Positions 47,770 through 58,964 are shown, numbered from the stretch's first letter. The stretch is 64,000 nucleotides of DNA from Nephrocerus scutellatus (GCA_947095585.1 OX352761.1:112021890-112085889); one strand, 5' to 3'. Made by a program: numbers and translations. Notes: generated by a model not told the origin, from the sequence alone.

Positions 47770-48750
47770 CATTTCCTTAGAAGGGCGAACCGTCGTCTCT
47801 TTCCTCGTACCGACCAATTGCGCTAACATCCATACTTTCTAAGGTCATGGAAGCGCTGATCAATCGTAATCTTATGCAGTACCTTGAATCACGTGAAATC
47901 CTTAGCGACCAGCAGTATGGTTTTCGTAGGCAACGTTCTACAGATCTCTTAGCATTTCATATGATTTCACGCTTTCTGCACGCCCCTCTACATTGCAAGT
48001 GGAACCTGAACAACACCGTATGTTAAGAACGTTAAATTCTGACCTTGACAGTATAACATTATTAACGCTTCTAAAACCCAGTGTCGTCTTCTGTCGTCCA
48101 AGCGTAATTTAACCTCTTACCTTTATCCATGAATAGATCTTGCATCAAAGAAACTAAAAAACCCTCAATTCTCGGTATGTGCGTCAACAACAAGCTTCGT
48201 TGCAACGATCATATATTTGCCATCATACAAGGCGTATATTCGCCCTTAACTTGAATACAACTATATTGTCTGGGCAGGTGCCCCATAGACCACATTGCAT
48301 CTACTAGACAGAATTCAAAACCGCGCGTTAAGACTTATTGGTGACGTAAATATCGCGAAAACAATCGAATCGCTTGAACATCTTAAGAACGTTTCCTGCT
48401 TGTCACTGTTTTATAACTTTTTCCACAAGTGGTGTACAAAAGAAATATCGACATGTATCCCGCCCATTTTCGAACCCATCTGTAATACCCGTGCCTCAAC
48501 TCGAGCCCACGAGTCCACCATTAAACCTATCTTCGGACGTACTAACCAATTCAGAGATTCCTTCTTTAGCCGCAAAAGAGTTATGTGGAATGAATTGCCT
48601 GATTATGTATTTGTAGGATCTGCAGTCGTTTATGACACATATGCATAAACATATCAACTTTTCCTCTCCCCAATTTCCTAACTCCCACGCTGTGCTAAGC
48701 ATTATAAGGGTACAAATCCCTTTAGCGTGTGAACATTATAAATAAAATAA
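47770..48750 (+). mobile_element. CR1-like LINE, plus arm, with internal deletion
   Basis: It starts with NYRPIALTSILSKVMEAL-like sequence in broken frame, then INRNLMQYLESREILSDQQYGFRRQRSTDLLAFHMI. Motif A to the FADD box is missing and it resumes at INASKTQCRLLSSKR. The part at 48295-48648 is open: MHLLDRIQNRALRLIGDVNIAKTIESLEHLKN through FGRTNQFRDSFFSRKRVMWNELPDYVF. It ends with 'tgctaagcattataagggtacaaatccctttagcg'. Confidence 0.8.
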
Positions 48751-48756
48751 AAACTA

Positions 48757-48975
48757 TGGCTTTACGAACTCTTTCTAGTATATTAGATTTCCAGCTTTGT
48801 GTCCAGAATGATACCCAGATATTTGGCTTTATCAGAGAAGGATAAGTTTGTGCCCTTTGTAGAGTGTGGGTCAACATGTGGAAGTTTATATTTTCTAGTG
48901 AAGAGGACAAGTTCTGTTTTGTGGGGGTTTACTCCCAGATCACAACGATCTGCCCATTTAGTTAGCTTATACTAA
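48757..48975 (-). mobile_element. LOA-type LINE, RT thumb fragment
   Basis: The minus strand reads WADRCDLGVNPHKTELVLFTRKYKLP, then GTNLSFSDKAKYLGIILDTKLE, with a shift before SNILERVRKA. This matches the same region at 27366-27640 and 43400-43470 but is better preserved. Its 5' end forms a hairpin with flanking DNA (48951-48984). Confidence 0.75.
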
Positions 48976-49674
48976 ATGGGCAGGAATATCAACACCTCGT
49001 TCACCACTAAATTCCATAGAAGGGGGGATAGATGTGGTTGCTTTAAATCAGTTTTGATAGTTTTGTTTAATTCCATCAAGAGCAAATCCGCTTATGTTTT
49101 TAAAACAAAATATGATCTTAGGTAAGGCCAAGTTAGGTTGTAGAGAATCTGAATAGCTTGCATTTCCATTCGGAGACCAAGTCGCCCATTGCAAATGCAT
49201 TTCATTTTAAAACTTATTTTTATGTTTTGCTTCATTTGCAAGCTTTATGTTGCAATATAATGGAGGCGCCATAAATGAGAAATGGATATGAATACATGAA
49301 TTTATAAGACCTATAAAAAGCAATGACAGCTCCAATAGCATATCGTCTGCTCTTAGCAAATCTGCGGAAACCAAACAAATCAACAACTAATGATATTTTG
49401 ACCAGACAGACGATTGAAAAATCTCTTGCGTTTAAAACTTATAAGACTGTATTTTCATAAGTAGTAAGGTTGCTTTTGATAGCCAGAGTAGAGCTATTTG
49501 CTATAGGATTTATAGAACATGTGAACATAGTCAACAGAACATCTTATTATGTATATTGTATTGAATCGTATGGGAGCATAAAGGATCTCCTTTGAATGAG
49601 ATAAGATGGTAACCGACTTTTTGCATAATTAAAAAAGACGAATTTTGTTATAAAAAGTTTTTTTTTACCCGAGA

Positions 49675-49765
49675 GTGACATCGATGTGGAATCAATTAGT
49701 CAACTCAGTGCTTCCCGAAACGTTTAATCTACAGGCCTTCAAAATAAACGTCAACAAGTTCCAGA
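49675..49765 (+). mobile_element. Short LINE C-terminal fragment
   Basis: One frame reads DVWNQLVNSVLPETFNLQAFKINVNK, the typical last residues of CR1/Jockey-group proteins (WNSLP...FKxxV). Confidence 0.5.
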
Positions 49766-50198
49766 CGGTCCGAATGGTTTGATGGAGGATCCAAGACTTT
49801 TTGAAGACTGACTTACGTTTTGTATTATATGTAATATTTTCTTGGTCAGGCTTTTTTGTAGTTTTTCTGACCATGATCCATTGATCAAAGCGAAGCATTT
49901 GGACTCGCGTCGTTTTAGTTTCGTGTTCGTTTTTCCCTATTGCCTTTTTAATGAACCAGGGAGAATTCTGGGAAAAATAAAGTAAAACCCGCTACAAACG
50001 TGAGGAATGTGATATATAGTATGTTACATTCCTTCGATTTTTATTTTAATATTAATTTTAAAAATTTGAGTTCCATATAACATCTACAATCAATTACTTA
50101 TTATTGCAATCTTATCGAAAGAATCAAGGACAAGTAGTTTAAAACTGGTAAGCAGGAATGGACATACGACATATGTATATTATGTGCGTATTATCTGT

Positions 50199-50252
50199 AC
50201 AACGAAAATTAGTATCAGAATGCTATGAGATTCTGATACTAATTTTCGTTGT
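50199..50252. repeat. Perfect 23-base inverted repeat with 8-base loop
   Basis: Arms 50199-50221 and 50230-50252 are exact complements (starting acaacgaaaattagtatcag); the loop is gctatgag. Transcribed, it would be a stable hairpin. Confidence 0.95.
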
Positions 50253-50284
50253 TTTTGTGTATTGTAGATAGAATCTCTGTGCAC

Positions 50285-50370
50285 CAAAAAAAAAAAAAAA
50301 CAAAAACAGAAAAGGCTCAGTAGAGATTCGAATTCATCCAGCGCTTCTATCTCTACGCCACGGAACATAC
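50285..50370 (-). repeat. tRNA-like head, possible SINE piece
   Basis: On the minus strand 'ttccgtggcgtagagatagaagcgc' (A-box-like) and 'gaattcgaatctctac' (B-box-like) are about 30 bases apart, with an A-rich run beyond. No tRNA fold closes. It may be another SINE family. Confidence 0.35.
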
Positions 50371-50405
50371 ATTATAAAGTTTTGCATACATATAATATAT
50401 AGACG

Positions 50406-50681
50406 GTGGGCGCCGTGGCTCAGTGGATAGGAGCATGGCTTCTGCGAAGAAGGTTCGTGGTTCGAATCACAGTAACCCATAAGTATTTTTTACGGTGTCC
50501 CACCTCTCGCAAAAGTCTGACAAACGTCCGAGTGTAATAACTTGTCACGAATCGGATCCTTCATTAAATTGTAGGCCCCTCCATTTCTGTACAAAAATAT
50601 ACATGCTCAACACAAATGGTTGCGAGAAGCCTGTGCCTTGGACCGTAATGGTCTGTCACGCCGAATATTATTATAATTATT
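50406..50681 (+). repeat. tRNA-derived SINE, full-length reference copy
   Basis: The head has an A box (TGGCTCAGTGG) and a B box (GGTTCGAATCA), followed by a body about 200 bases long and an (ATT)n-type tail. It is flanked by ATATATAGACG at 50395-50405 and 50682-50692, a perfect 11-base target duplication. The body holds 'ggaccgtaatggtct' close to the tail. Transcription would be by RNA polymerase III, and movement would depend on LINE proteins. Confidence 0.9.
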
Positions 50682-50750
50682 ATATATAGACGATTCTGGC
50701 CGCAGCCCGTAACTGAAATAAGTTTAAGAATCACTTAAAGAAAAGGTTGG

Positions 50751-50780
50751 GAATCACTGAAAGAATTCTTTCAATGATTC
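50751..50780. repeat. 30-base palindrome with no spacer
   Basis: GAATCACTGAAAGAA meets TTCTTTCAATGATTC, with one mismatched pair. Further ATCATTGAA/TTCAATGAT motifs follow to 50820. Confidence 0.85.
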
Positions 50781-50869
50781 TCAAACTCAATCATTGAAAG
50801 AAATGGTTGATAATCATTGAATAAGTTGTTTCCTCTGTTGAATGTTTGTGAATACTGATGATTGCTATA

Positions 50870-53040
50870 CTGAAGAGCGGAGCTAATAATCAAAGGACAG
50901 AATTTTCAGTTTGTCAGTATGTCAGTTTGTCTACTCGTATATCTCGCCTTCTACTAGTCAGAATTTGATGGGACTTATTTTAAAACAATTGTTTAAATCT
51001 CGGCTTGCGATGACGAAATTTTTGATGCGTGTGACGGTGTTATGCAGGGAAAACTGTTTTTTTTTTTACTTATTTGAGGTCCATTTTAACCACCATTCAT
51101 AAGACGTAGAGAGTTAAAATTTTGTTAGCAGTCTCATACAGAAATTTTGATATTCTGCGTGTGGCGCGTGAGATGCATTGAAGAGTGGAAAAAACAAAAC
51201 AATAAAAATAAAAGAGTTTTTTCACAAAAAACCAGAAAAAATTAAACTAAAAAATATTTAAGCTTATTCAGTCTGAATTACAACTATCCATATGGCGAGC
51301 TTAGAAGCTCGCTTTACTATCTTATTTCACTGCAGTTTTAGAATTATATTGGTGAGTTCGTGAGTGAGTGATAGTGGCAATTAGTATACAGATAATAAAT
51401 TTACTGATATTTACTCGTAATTCTTTTGAGAAGCACCCTGTTCCAATGAGTAAGAAAAATACTATCTATACCAAACGTATGAGCGCACATCATTTCTACT
51501 TAGATTACGTGCTTGTGTGTGTGAGCGCAAGTAGGAATACAATAGTGAAGATGCTTCACAGTCTAAAATTAATTTTCTTCCCCCCCACAAAACAAATAGA
51601 TAATTTTTCCGAATTTTCCCAGCGCGTCAAACGTCGAGATTTGAAAAGGTACACATTAATTCAATTTCTGTTCATTTTTTACTTCTTAATTTAACTTACT
51701 AAGTAGAAATATCTGCTTATTGTGAGAACGAACAGACGCAGTATATTGACCTAGGACTACAGTGAAGGCTCTTTCATTGTGTGACTTTTACTTTGTATGG
51801 TAAATAAAAGAAAGAAAAACTGCTGACGTATTCATAGCGTGGGTGGCTTGCTGGTTATTAGCGAGAACACAAAAGTAATTAATTTTGCAGAGGAAAATTT
51901 ACGGCGGCATTGCGCTGCGAAAGATGAATGAATGAACTGATCGTAAACGACTGGTAATGGCTTTGTTTGTGTCACTTAAGTGCTTTGTTTATTGTGATCC
52001 TTCGCGAAGTGATATTATATATGAGGTGCTATTGCATGTTATTCGGTTGTATATTCTGTCACCGAATGAGACGTATGTAATTTATTGTTTACAAAATTGT
52101 GATCACTTCGGAGTTTTTAGGCCATTGTCGTTATGGGGAAACAACATGCATAGACATATCCAAGTAAATTGTAAGTTCTATTAATTATAATTATCCGCCA
52201 ATTGGAAAGAAGTCACACATTTCATTACATGCATTCTGCTTAAATGGATAATGGAGCAGGTAATTAATAAAATCGTTTATGTTGGTGAGAATATTCCTGA
52301 GAAAAAAAAGGTTTGCCTCGCATATCGCCTCAGAAAATTTGGATACTTTAGCCACTAAATTGTTAGTTCTTCTTGTAAAAAATCATACGCTTACAAGCTT
52401 AAGATGAAGTTCAACACTCAAGTGTAGGGTTTCTTAATGCAAGTATTTTTTGAAAATAGAAAAAAATACTTTTCACTGACGTCACTATAGTTTTTTTTTT
52501 TTTTGGAAACTTAGAAATAATTGGTTGTCTCGTGTCAGATGAAATATTTTGGACAAACGCATTTTTCTCCTATTTGTTGGTAAAATGACTACAGCTGCAG
52601 GTCTGCCTAACTTTACACTTCTAATGAACGAAAGCGTAAGAATGCATGTGTGAGTGGCTCCATACACATAAGCGGGAAATTTAGAAGTATATGCATACTA
52701 CATCACAGTTAACTGCTTTTCCCAACTCGAACAGGCTGCTTAGTTGACCTTTCTCTCGCCAACACACGTCACTCATGCTTGTGAGCGATTCATAGTATTC
52801 TTCCGAACAGTTCATTAATGTAGGAATAGGGGAAAAATAGAAACATCGACATTAGACTATTCATGTAATGAAAAGAAAGATAAGTTGCTTAAAGTTGCTC
52901 GTGCCAAGGTTATCTCAATACTTCGGGTCGCTTTGGTAAACAGCTAAAAATAGCCACTGTTTTGTCCAAGTGAGTTTAGAGCTATATATACATATGTGGA
53001 GGCAATTTCTATGAATATTGCGGCTAGATGAACAACCGCC
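50870..53040. other. Noncoding DNA, no gene seen
   Basis: It is mostly AT-rich. The stretch 50900-51180, with 'gtcagtttgtctactcgtatatctcgcc', looks repeat-like but has no second copy I can define. Confidence 0.4.
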
Positions 53041-53049
53041 CAAGTTCAA

Positions 53050-53180
53050 ATCACCACCTGATGCCGAGGCGTTATTATTTTCAGCCGATGTATCGCTGAG
53101 CTATATACGTCTATGCATGGCGGCGGCAGCATAGTGTGGTCGTCGGTCACTGACATAGCCTCCAATTCCTATGTTATCTG
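53050..53180 (-). mobile_element. RTE-C small fragment
   Basis: 'gttattattttcagccgatgtatcgctgagctatatacgtctatg.atggcggcggcagcatagtgtgg' corresponds to 24505-24570 and 31660-31720 of the larger copies, the start of the RT. Confidence 0.65.
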
Positions 53181-53219
53181 GCTATTCAGATTTATATTTC
53201 GACATATGGTATCAGCTAG

Positions 53220-53860
53220 ATGCTATGCTGATTTGAATCGGTTGAAAGTGCAAAGATAATTTAACCGACATTTCTTATAATGTATATTTGGAAAACGGGT
53301 CAATTCGCACGATCGAGCTAAGCACAAATATTCCTGCAAAAATGCGCACGCGAGTGACGTGTTTCAAAGAAAAATTAAAAACAAAATACTCCAATCGGAA
53401 AAACTGCAGTATCAAGACTTACCGTTCCAACTGCTCGGGCAATCATAAAACAGCTGACTGCGGATCAAATGATGTTATCCAATGCAAAAAATGTAAAGGA
53501 AATCTTACATGTACCGATAGTGTTTACAGGAGTTTGCCGCAAGCCATTTTTTTGAAATTAAGGGGATCCTACCGAAACTCTGAAGAATTATTAATTTAAC
53601 CCAACAGCTTATCCAATCAAATGCAGTTCTGGTACAAAATGCGTGGTACACTCTACTAGATCAAGTTCCCATTTGTAATTCAAGACCAACTTTTTCTCAC
53701 AATGCAAAAATATTTTAGCACTACATTGGAAGAGCTCCAAATTTAGAAAAACCAATTTCTTTAACAATGACCTTCGCAATATGAAAAAATAGAAATATAT
53801 TTATTATAGGTGGTGATTTCAGTTGTCGTCAAGTCAATCCGTGCAGGTAGGAAGGGAGAG
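53220..53860 (+). mobile_element. Jockey-like LINE: end of ORF1 and start of endonuclease
   Basis: The frame at 53288-53599 ends in a Cys/His-rich part (CSIKTYRSNCSGNHKTADC...CKKCKGNLTC), the remnant of the ORF1 zinc knuckles. Around 53800 another frame reads IIGGDFSCRQVN, the GGDFN motif of an APE endonuclease. The stretch between is broken by stops. It is cut off at about 53860. Confidence 0.65.
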
Positions 53861-53959
53861 TTGTGGACCCCGCTGCACTTGCGAGGTCCTCAATTAGTGG
53901 TAGTGTGCGCCATTTTGATGACACAAATCTCGAGGGACCTACCATGGATATTTAAGTGA

Positions 53960-54560
53960 TTTAAATCCAGCCTGTAGCGTTCAGATACGAGATCAACTCG
54001 TTGACCCTGTAATCCGAAACCTCTTTCAGGACATGAAAAAATGGTTTACTTAAAATGCGGTGTCTTGACCCTGCTAGAGCCGGACAACTGCAGAGGAAGT
54101 GTATGATAGTTTCTTTCTCATTTTCATCTTTGCAACTTCTTATTGTGCGAAAACCCAACTTAGCAGTATGCCTGCCCACTGGCCCATGACCCGTGATGAT
54201 AGCCACAACTCTGGAAATATCCTACCGGGTTGTAGATAATAACTCGGTGGTTTTCCTTTTGCTATAGGATGGCCACATGAATCTTGATATGTCGCAGTTC
54301 TACCAGACTGGTCCACTTGAGCGGTGACTTAGTATTAAAAAAGGAGAGAATTTGTTCCTTTGCTAATTCATGGCCTCTTCTGCCTGCTTTGGGTATGAAA
54401 ACCACCCGAACTCTTCTCCAGCTTCGGGGAACATAATTGAGTAGGAGACAGCTTCTGAAAATTTTCATTAGCCAGTCAGTCAACAGCTCCCGTGACTTGT
54501 GTAGCATAATCGGCTGTATGTCATCCAGGCCAGGAGACTAATTGGCCGAAAATTTTCTTA
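53960..54560 (-). mobile_element. LOA-type LINE with RT-to-tail internal deletion
   Basis: On the minus strand, 54262-54507 encodes LHKSRELLTDWLMKIFRSCLLLNYVPRSWRRVRVVFIPKAGRRGHELAKE (fingers region). It joins near 54350 to FFNTKSPLKWTSLVELRHIKIHVAIL. The 53961-54206 frame then gives the RNase-H-distal tail: ITGHGPVGRHTAKLGFRTIRSCKDENEKETIIHFLCSCPALAGSRHRIL. The whole palm and RNase H core are absent. Confidence 0.75.
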
Positions 54561-54649
54561 AAGCCCAGGAAACCTTTTCTCGGGTTATGATTTTATCTAC
54601 AACCTTATGAGAGACCGGATGCTCAACATGCAACCATAATTTTTTTTCA

Positions 54650-54770
54650 AAATGAACCGCATTTTATTCAAACTTTGCTCACAGTGTATTCCCGATGACA
54701 AAACTTTCTGTAAAAATTTAGAAGGGATCGGGTCCCAGAGCCAAGGGGCTCCCAATTAAATTTTTTCAAA
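54650..54770 (+). repeat. ATTAACTTCGCG family, 3' part
   Basis: 'cattttattcaaactttgc', 'gtattcccgatgacaaaactttctgtaaaaatttagaa' and 'ggggctcccaattaaattt' are the family's later blocks. Confidence 0.55.
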
Positions 54771-55434
54771 AGAAGAAGAATTTTAAATATTTTTCAAATT
54801 TCTTTTCTAAATGAAGATATATATAGCACTACAATATAACATACGATTTGTGGCAGCTAGCGTTTTCAATTGTCTGACACCAAAAAAAAACGTTTTTTTT
54901 TTTTTGAAAGACTAAAAAACTAGTGGTCGCCTATTCGTATGCTTGCAAATATGGCACTTCGAAACTTGATGAGACTTTTTACTGTGAAAAATATAATTTT
55001 GAGTGCTTTTAGGCGATGTAAAATTGTGAACAGAAGTAAGATGTTACGTATAATGATATTGTGAGCCATTGATTTCTTATGAAAATCAAATACTTTTGAT
55101 ATTTTGTCATGCAGTAAGTGTCATGTAAATATAAATGAATTTTAAAGAACTTTATTAACCTTCTGAGCCTTAGAGGAAAAGAAGAGCAGTTCTTGATGGG
55201 CACTCGATCGTCGAGCTTTTTTATCCGGCTAAATGCTCATTATCATCTTTAACTGTAAAGCTTTTAAAAAATAGTAGCTGTTCCCGGGCGCTTCGCTACC
55301 AACACACATTAACTTCTTACCACCACGGAAAGGGGATGTATTATATAGAATTTAACCTTCCAATATCTGCCAATAGTTTACATTGAAAATTCCATAAAAA
55401 TTGCTTGGTAAATGTGAGTTTCTATAAGCAAACA

Positions 55435-55760
55435 CAATTTTATTTTTTAAATTCTCTATATTAACTTCGCGTTCTCGTGTGTTTGTTTGTTTGGGGCTGG
55501 CAAAGTCTTGTGATCAATTTTTAGCCCGATTTTGGAAGTCCGATTTTATTCAAACTTTGCAATATGTCTACCTCCGAGAATTGACATACAATTATTGTAG
55601 TTTTATGGGTTGTTTTTTGTAAATTCTCTGTATAAACTTCGTGTGTTTGTTTGTTTGTGGCTGACTGGCCTTGTGATCTATTTTTAATCCACTCCCTATT
55701 CAAATATGTAATTGTGTATATCTCCGATGACAACACTTTCCATTACAATTTAGAAGTTAG
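55435..55760 (+). repeat. Two ATTAACTTCGCG repeat copies in tandem
   Basis: One copy starts at about 55443 (TTTTTTAAATTCTCTATATTAACTTCGCG) and a second at about 55613 (gtaaattctctgtataaacttcg). Both continue through GTTTGTTTGTTTG, 'gtgatc.atttttaa.cc' and the 'tattcaaa.tttg' block. The spacing is about 175 bases. Confidence 0.7.
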
Positions 55761-55769
55761 CATAAAAAA

Positions 55770-57000
55770 TAGATAATTGTAGGATGGAATAAATAAGAAT
55801 TGTCTCACAAAAAATCTTAACCTGTGTACATATACAAAATTGAGTTCTCGCATAAAAAATGCAATCTTAGCCTTTTCCCTGTCCTATTGCTGCTATTTGT
55901 TGCTTAAGTTAATGCGCTAGCACGAGTTACAGTGTGAATTTTCACAGTTTGCTTCAACACAATTAACAATTTTTTCTTCTTTTTGCGAAGCTTTCAAATT
56001 GCAAATAAACTTACAACTTTCCCAAAACTTTCTGCTTTGTTTTTAAGTAAAAGCTCTAATGGAAAGCTTCTCTGAGCCCTCTCGGATACATAGCCAATAA
56101 ATTGAAAATCCCCACACTATAAATATTGCGCTCGCTTTGACGGGCTTATATTTCGAGTAGATATGGGCAAAGAGTGATATTGATGGAATTGATTATTATC
56201 TGACTGATAGTGTCGTGGTTAGAGCTAGTGGTGGAGGAATGCTTTTGACAACCGTTTCAAACCAAAAGCATCTCTCATCCATAACAAAATTTACTCCGGC
56301 CGCAGCGGACTAAGTTCGAAAGCACAAAGTTTCTTCGCCTTCTCTTGTAATCCAATCGAAAGCATCTACAGTGGGTAGGTTATTCATACTGCACTCATAG
56401 TGAGGTATTCAGCAAACTTTTCTTGTCTCGCCTATGAGATACTTTCCGACCAACGAACCCATTCAACAACGCTCGACTGTGCCGCAATCAGTGCTTTGTG
56501 GACCAGTTACTTGCTCTGTGTGTATTCTGGACTTTCCCAACACAATATTTTGTATCTGGTGGCGAGAACGGTGTTGTTATTATTGAAGAGTATTTTCATT
56601 CATTCATCGCGTTTTGCATTTTCCATTCGTCGAACGGGGCCTTGTCGGTAGGTACAGTAGTTAAGCTCACTTTTAACATCATCGTCGTCACCATCGTTGC
56701 ATTTGGTCAACAACACCACTTTCAAGCACTCTGAGTCCGGGCAGCTCAGACAGTTAATCACTTGACGTGCAACTAACCAGATTCAAATCGGCAATCCGGT
56801 CGACCGGTGATTCACATTCTACTTTAATTTTTTCTAATTTATGCATTTGTCACTAAATTGCTTGACGGTGCACCACGTGAAAATCGCCTTTCATTTCTTT
56901 TTCCACCGACTAATATAAAACTTTTGTTTAAGACAACTTTTTGTTAACTTTTTACGACGACATTTGTGAAAGTGTTTTTCAATTGACGACAGCAAAATAA
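55770..57000. other. Noncoding, upstream of the Jdp exon
   Basis: There is no transposon signal. The open frames at 56400-56734 have no recognisable motifs. Promoter and noncoding first exon of the J-domain gene probably lie in 56700-57150. Confidence 0.4.
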
Positions 57001-57153
57001 ACGCGGCCTAACCAGTCAATTGTGAGTGTGGTGTTAAAAGTTGTTCTTGAAACGAACTAAAGTGAAGGTCACCAATAAAGTGAAAATAAAATATTACAAT
57101 AACATTGTTGTATTTTGATTTAATTTGGATTAACATCAAAGCTGTCTAATAAA

Positions 57154-57240
57154 ATGAGCACCATCGACAGCATCATCAATTTCAAAAAGAATCCTGACGA
57201 GGACTTCTATGCAATGCTTAATTGTGATGAGAACTCATCG
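57154..57240 (+). CDS. DNAJC12/Jdp-type J-domain protein, first coding exon
   Basis: From the ATG at 57154, 29 codons read [29 protein letters not shown] and stop at TCG|GTAAGT, a strong donor (phase 0). DNAJC12 and its insect homologue Jdp begin in the same way: an acidic-residue-rich lead, then DFY.LL.CDE.SS, which opens the J-domain before the HPD loop. These proteins are small Hsp70 co-chaperones; the human one helps fold aromatic amino-acid hydroxylases. The exon covers only helix I of the J-domain, so the HPD motif must be in exon 2. I found no exon 2 in the remaining 6.7 kb, so the intron probably runs past the window. Confidence 0.8.
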
Positions 57241-57628
57241 GTAAGTAAATGTATTTTCAGGTGAATTTTAGATATATACATATGTTCTGTATATTCCATG
57301 CTACTTTAAACTTTCAAAATGTTCCATTAAAGGTACTTTTTGTTTGCATTATTAATGAAAAATTGATTAATGGGTGATTTGATTATCATAAAGGCTGTAT
57401 CCTTTTTGCTCACGAAAACTGAGGTACATACTATTTATTAAGCTGGAGATATTTTTTTTTATTTCTAAAATAACGAATGTTTAAGTTTTGAAATAACGTC
57501 CTTCAGATGAAACCGTAACTTAAGATGATGATCGTTTGTAAGGCTTTCTTGTTATTATTGAATTAAAAGTTTTATTTAAATTCTGATAGGCATTTACTCT
57601 GGCTGAATGTGAAGCGAGGCCTTACTTA

Positions 57629-57926
57629 TAAATAATAATATTCGGCGCGACAGACCATTGCGGTCCAAGGCCTAACTTCTCGCGACCATTTGTGCTGCGC
57701 ATGTTAATTTTTCGACACAAATGGAAGGGATCTACAATTTAAGGCCGGATCCGAACGGCGAATTTAGAAGCTTTCCGTGACAAGGTATTACTCTCGGAAC
57801 GTTTGTCACCCATTCGCGAGAGGTGGGACACCGTGAAAAATACTTTTGGTGTTGCTGGGATTCGAACCTGAACCTCCTGCTCAGCAGCCATGTGCACTTC
57901 CACTGAGCCACGGCGCCCACGAGAGA
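57629..57926 (-). repeat. tRNA-derived SINE, full-length minus copy
   Basis: It aligns along its whole length with the 50406 copy. The right end holds the head (complement of 'ccactgagccacggcgccc') and the left end the ATT-rich tail. It is flanked by GAGGCCTTACTTA at 57616-57628 and 57927-57939, a perfect 13-base duplication. Confidence 0.9.
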
Positions 57927-57974
57927 GAGGCCTTACTTACTTACTTAAAATACCTGGCAGTTCTTTTTTAAAAC

Positions 57975-58262
57975 GTTTTTATTAGCTCGGTTTCGTGCAT
58001 GTCTGTCTGTGCGGGTTGAATTTTGTAATTGATTTTAAACTAACTTCCCATTGAGGTAAAGACTTGAAACTTTAAATACAGCTCCGAACTGGAATTATGA
58101 ATTATGTATTGACAAATCACAAAAAAAAGACAACAAATCGGAAAAAGAAAAAAAAAATGAGTTCAACGCGAGTTTGCAATTTGTTTCAGATCAAAGCAAA
58201 CTACTACGCACAATACTGAAAGTTTTAAATTAAAAATGATTAGCTAACATGTTTATCATTTC
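57975..58262 (+). repeat. Dispersed repeat pair, plus copy
   Basis: The counterpart of 37925-38180 on the other strand; the two align nearly end to end. It resembles the ATTAACTTCGCG family in layout (TGTCTGTCTG, then GATTTTAAACTAACTTCCC) but differs in sequence. Confidence 0.7.
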
Positions 58263-58269
58263 TATTTAT

Positions 58270-58960
58270 TTTGATTCTCTTCTTCAGCTCTATAACTGGG
58301 ATTCCTTCTTTCTTTTATAATTTCAAGCTAATGTCAATCGGTTATGAATAATAAATTCTCGTCTACCTGATATGTCTGACACCAGGGCTCATTCCTTTTA
58401 CCGAGCTCCATCTAATTGCACTTAAATGTTATTTTTTAAGTACGAGTCGTACTTAAGACAAGTAGTAAATCATATAAAGAGCTGACAGAATTAAAAATAC
58501 ATATTTTTTTTCGAAAGGGATGTTTCTTGCCATAATATCAAGGAGCCAACGATAGTTAAAGTAAACGCGGTAAATGGTCGTTTTTATTATAACTTACAGT
58601 TGAAACAAAACAGAGTCATCAATGTGTAACATTTCAATGCAATCATATGCTTTTTGTTTTCATTAACAATAGAAGCAGTCAAAGAGATAAGATTTTATTT
58701 TAAAACGGTTGCCAGAATGCTGACCTCAGATTGAATCTGAATAGTGATGATTTTTCCACGACGTCTTATCTGCATCTCTATTCAACCGCATTTTGTGTGC
58801 CATTTGTTAGAACTTGGCATTTTTTTTTTAACAAAAGCAACCCGGGGACCAAGTTCAGCGGTTTGTATCAGTTTTTTTGTGTGACAACAATGCAAATTCA
58901 AAATAACAATTTGCTCTCTCTCTAGCTCTAGCTCTAGCTAAAGTTAACAAAGTTATACAA
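58270..58960. other. Noncoding DNA
   Basis: A short CTCTAGCTCTAG run lies near 58915-58940. No gene is seen. Confidence 0.4.
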
Positions 58961-58964
58961 AGTA

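Noticed and set aside
56400..56734. Coding sequence upstream of Jdp
   Set aside because: The two overlapping open frames have no motif, and the position suits the promoter or 5' untranslated region.
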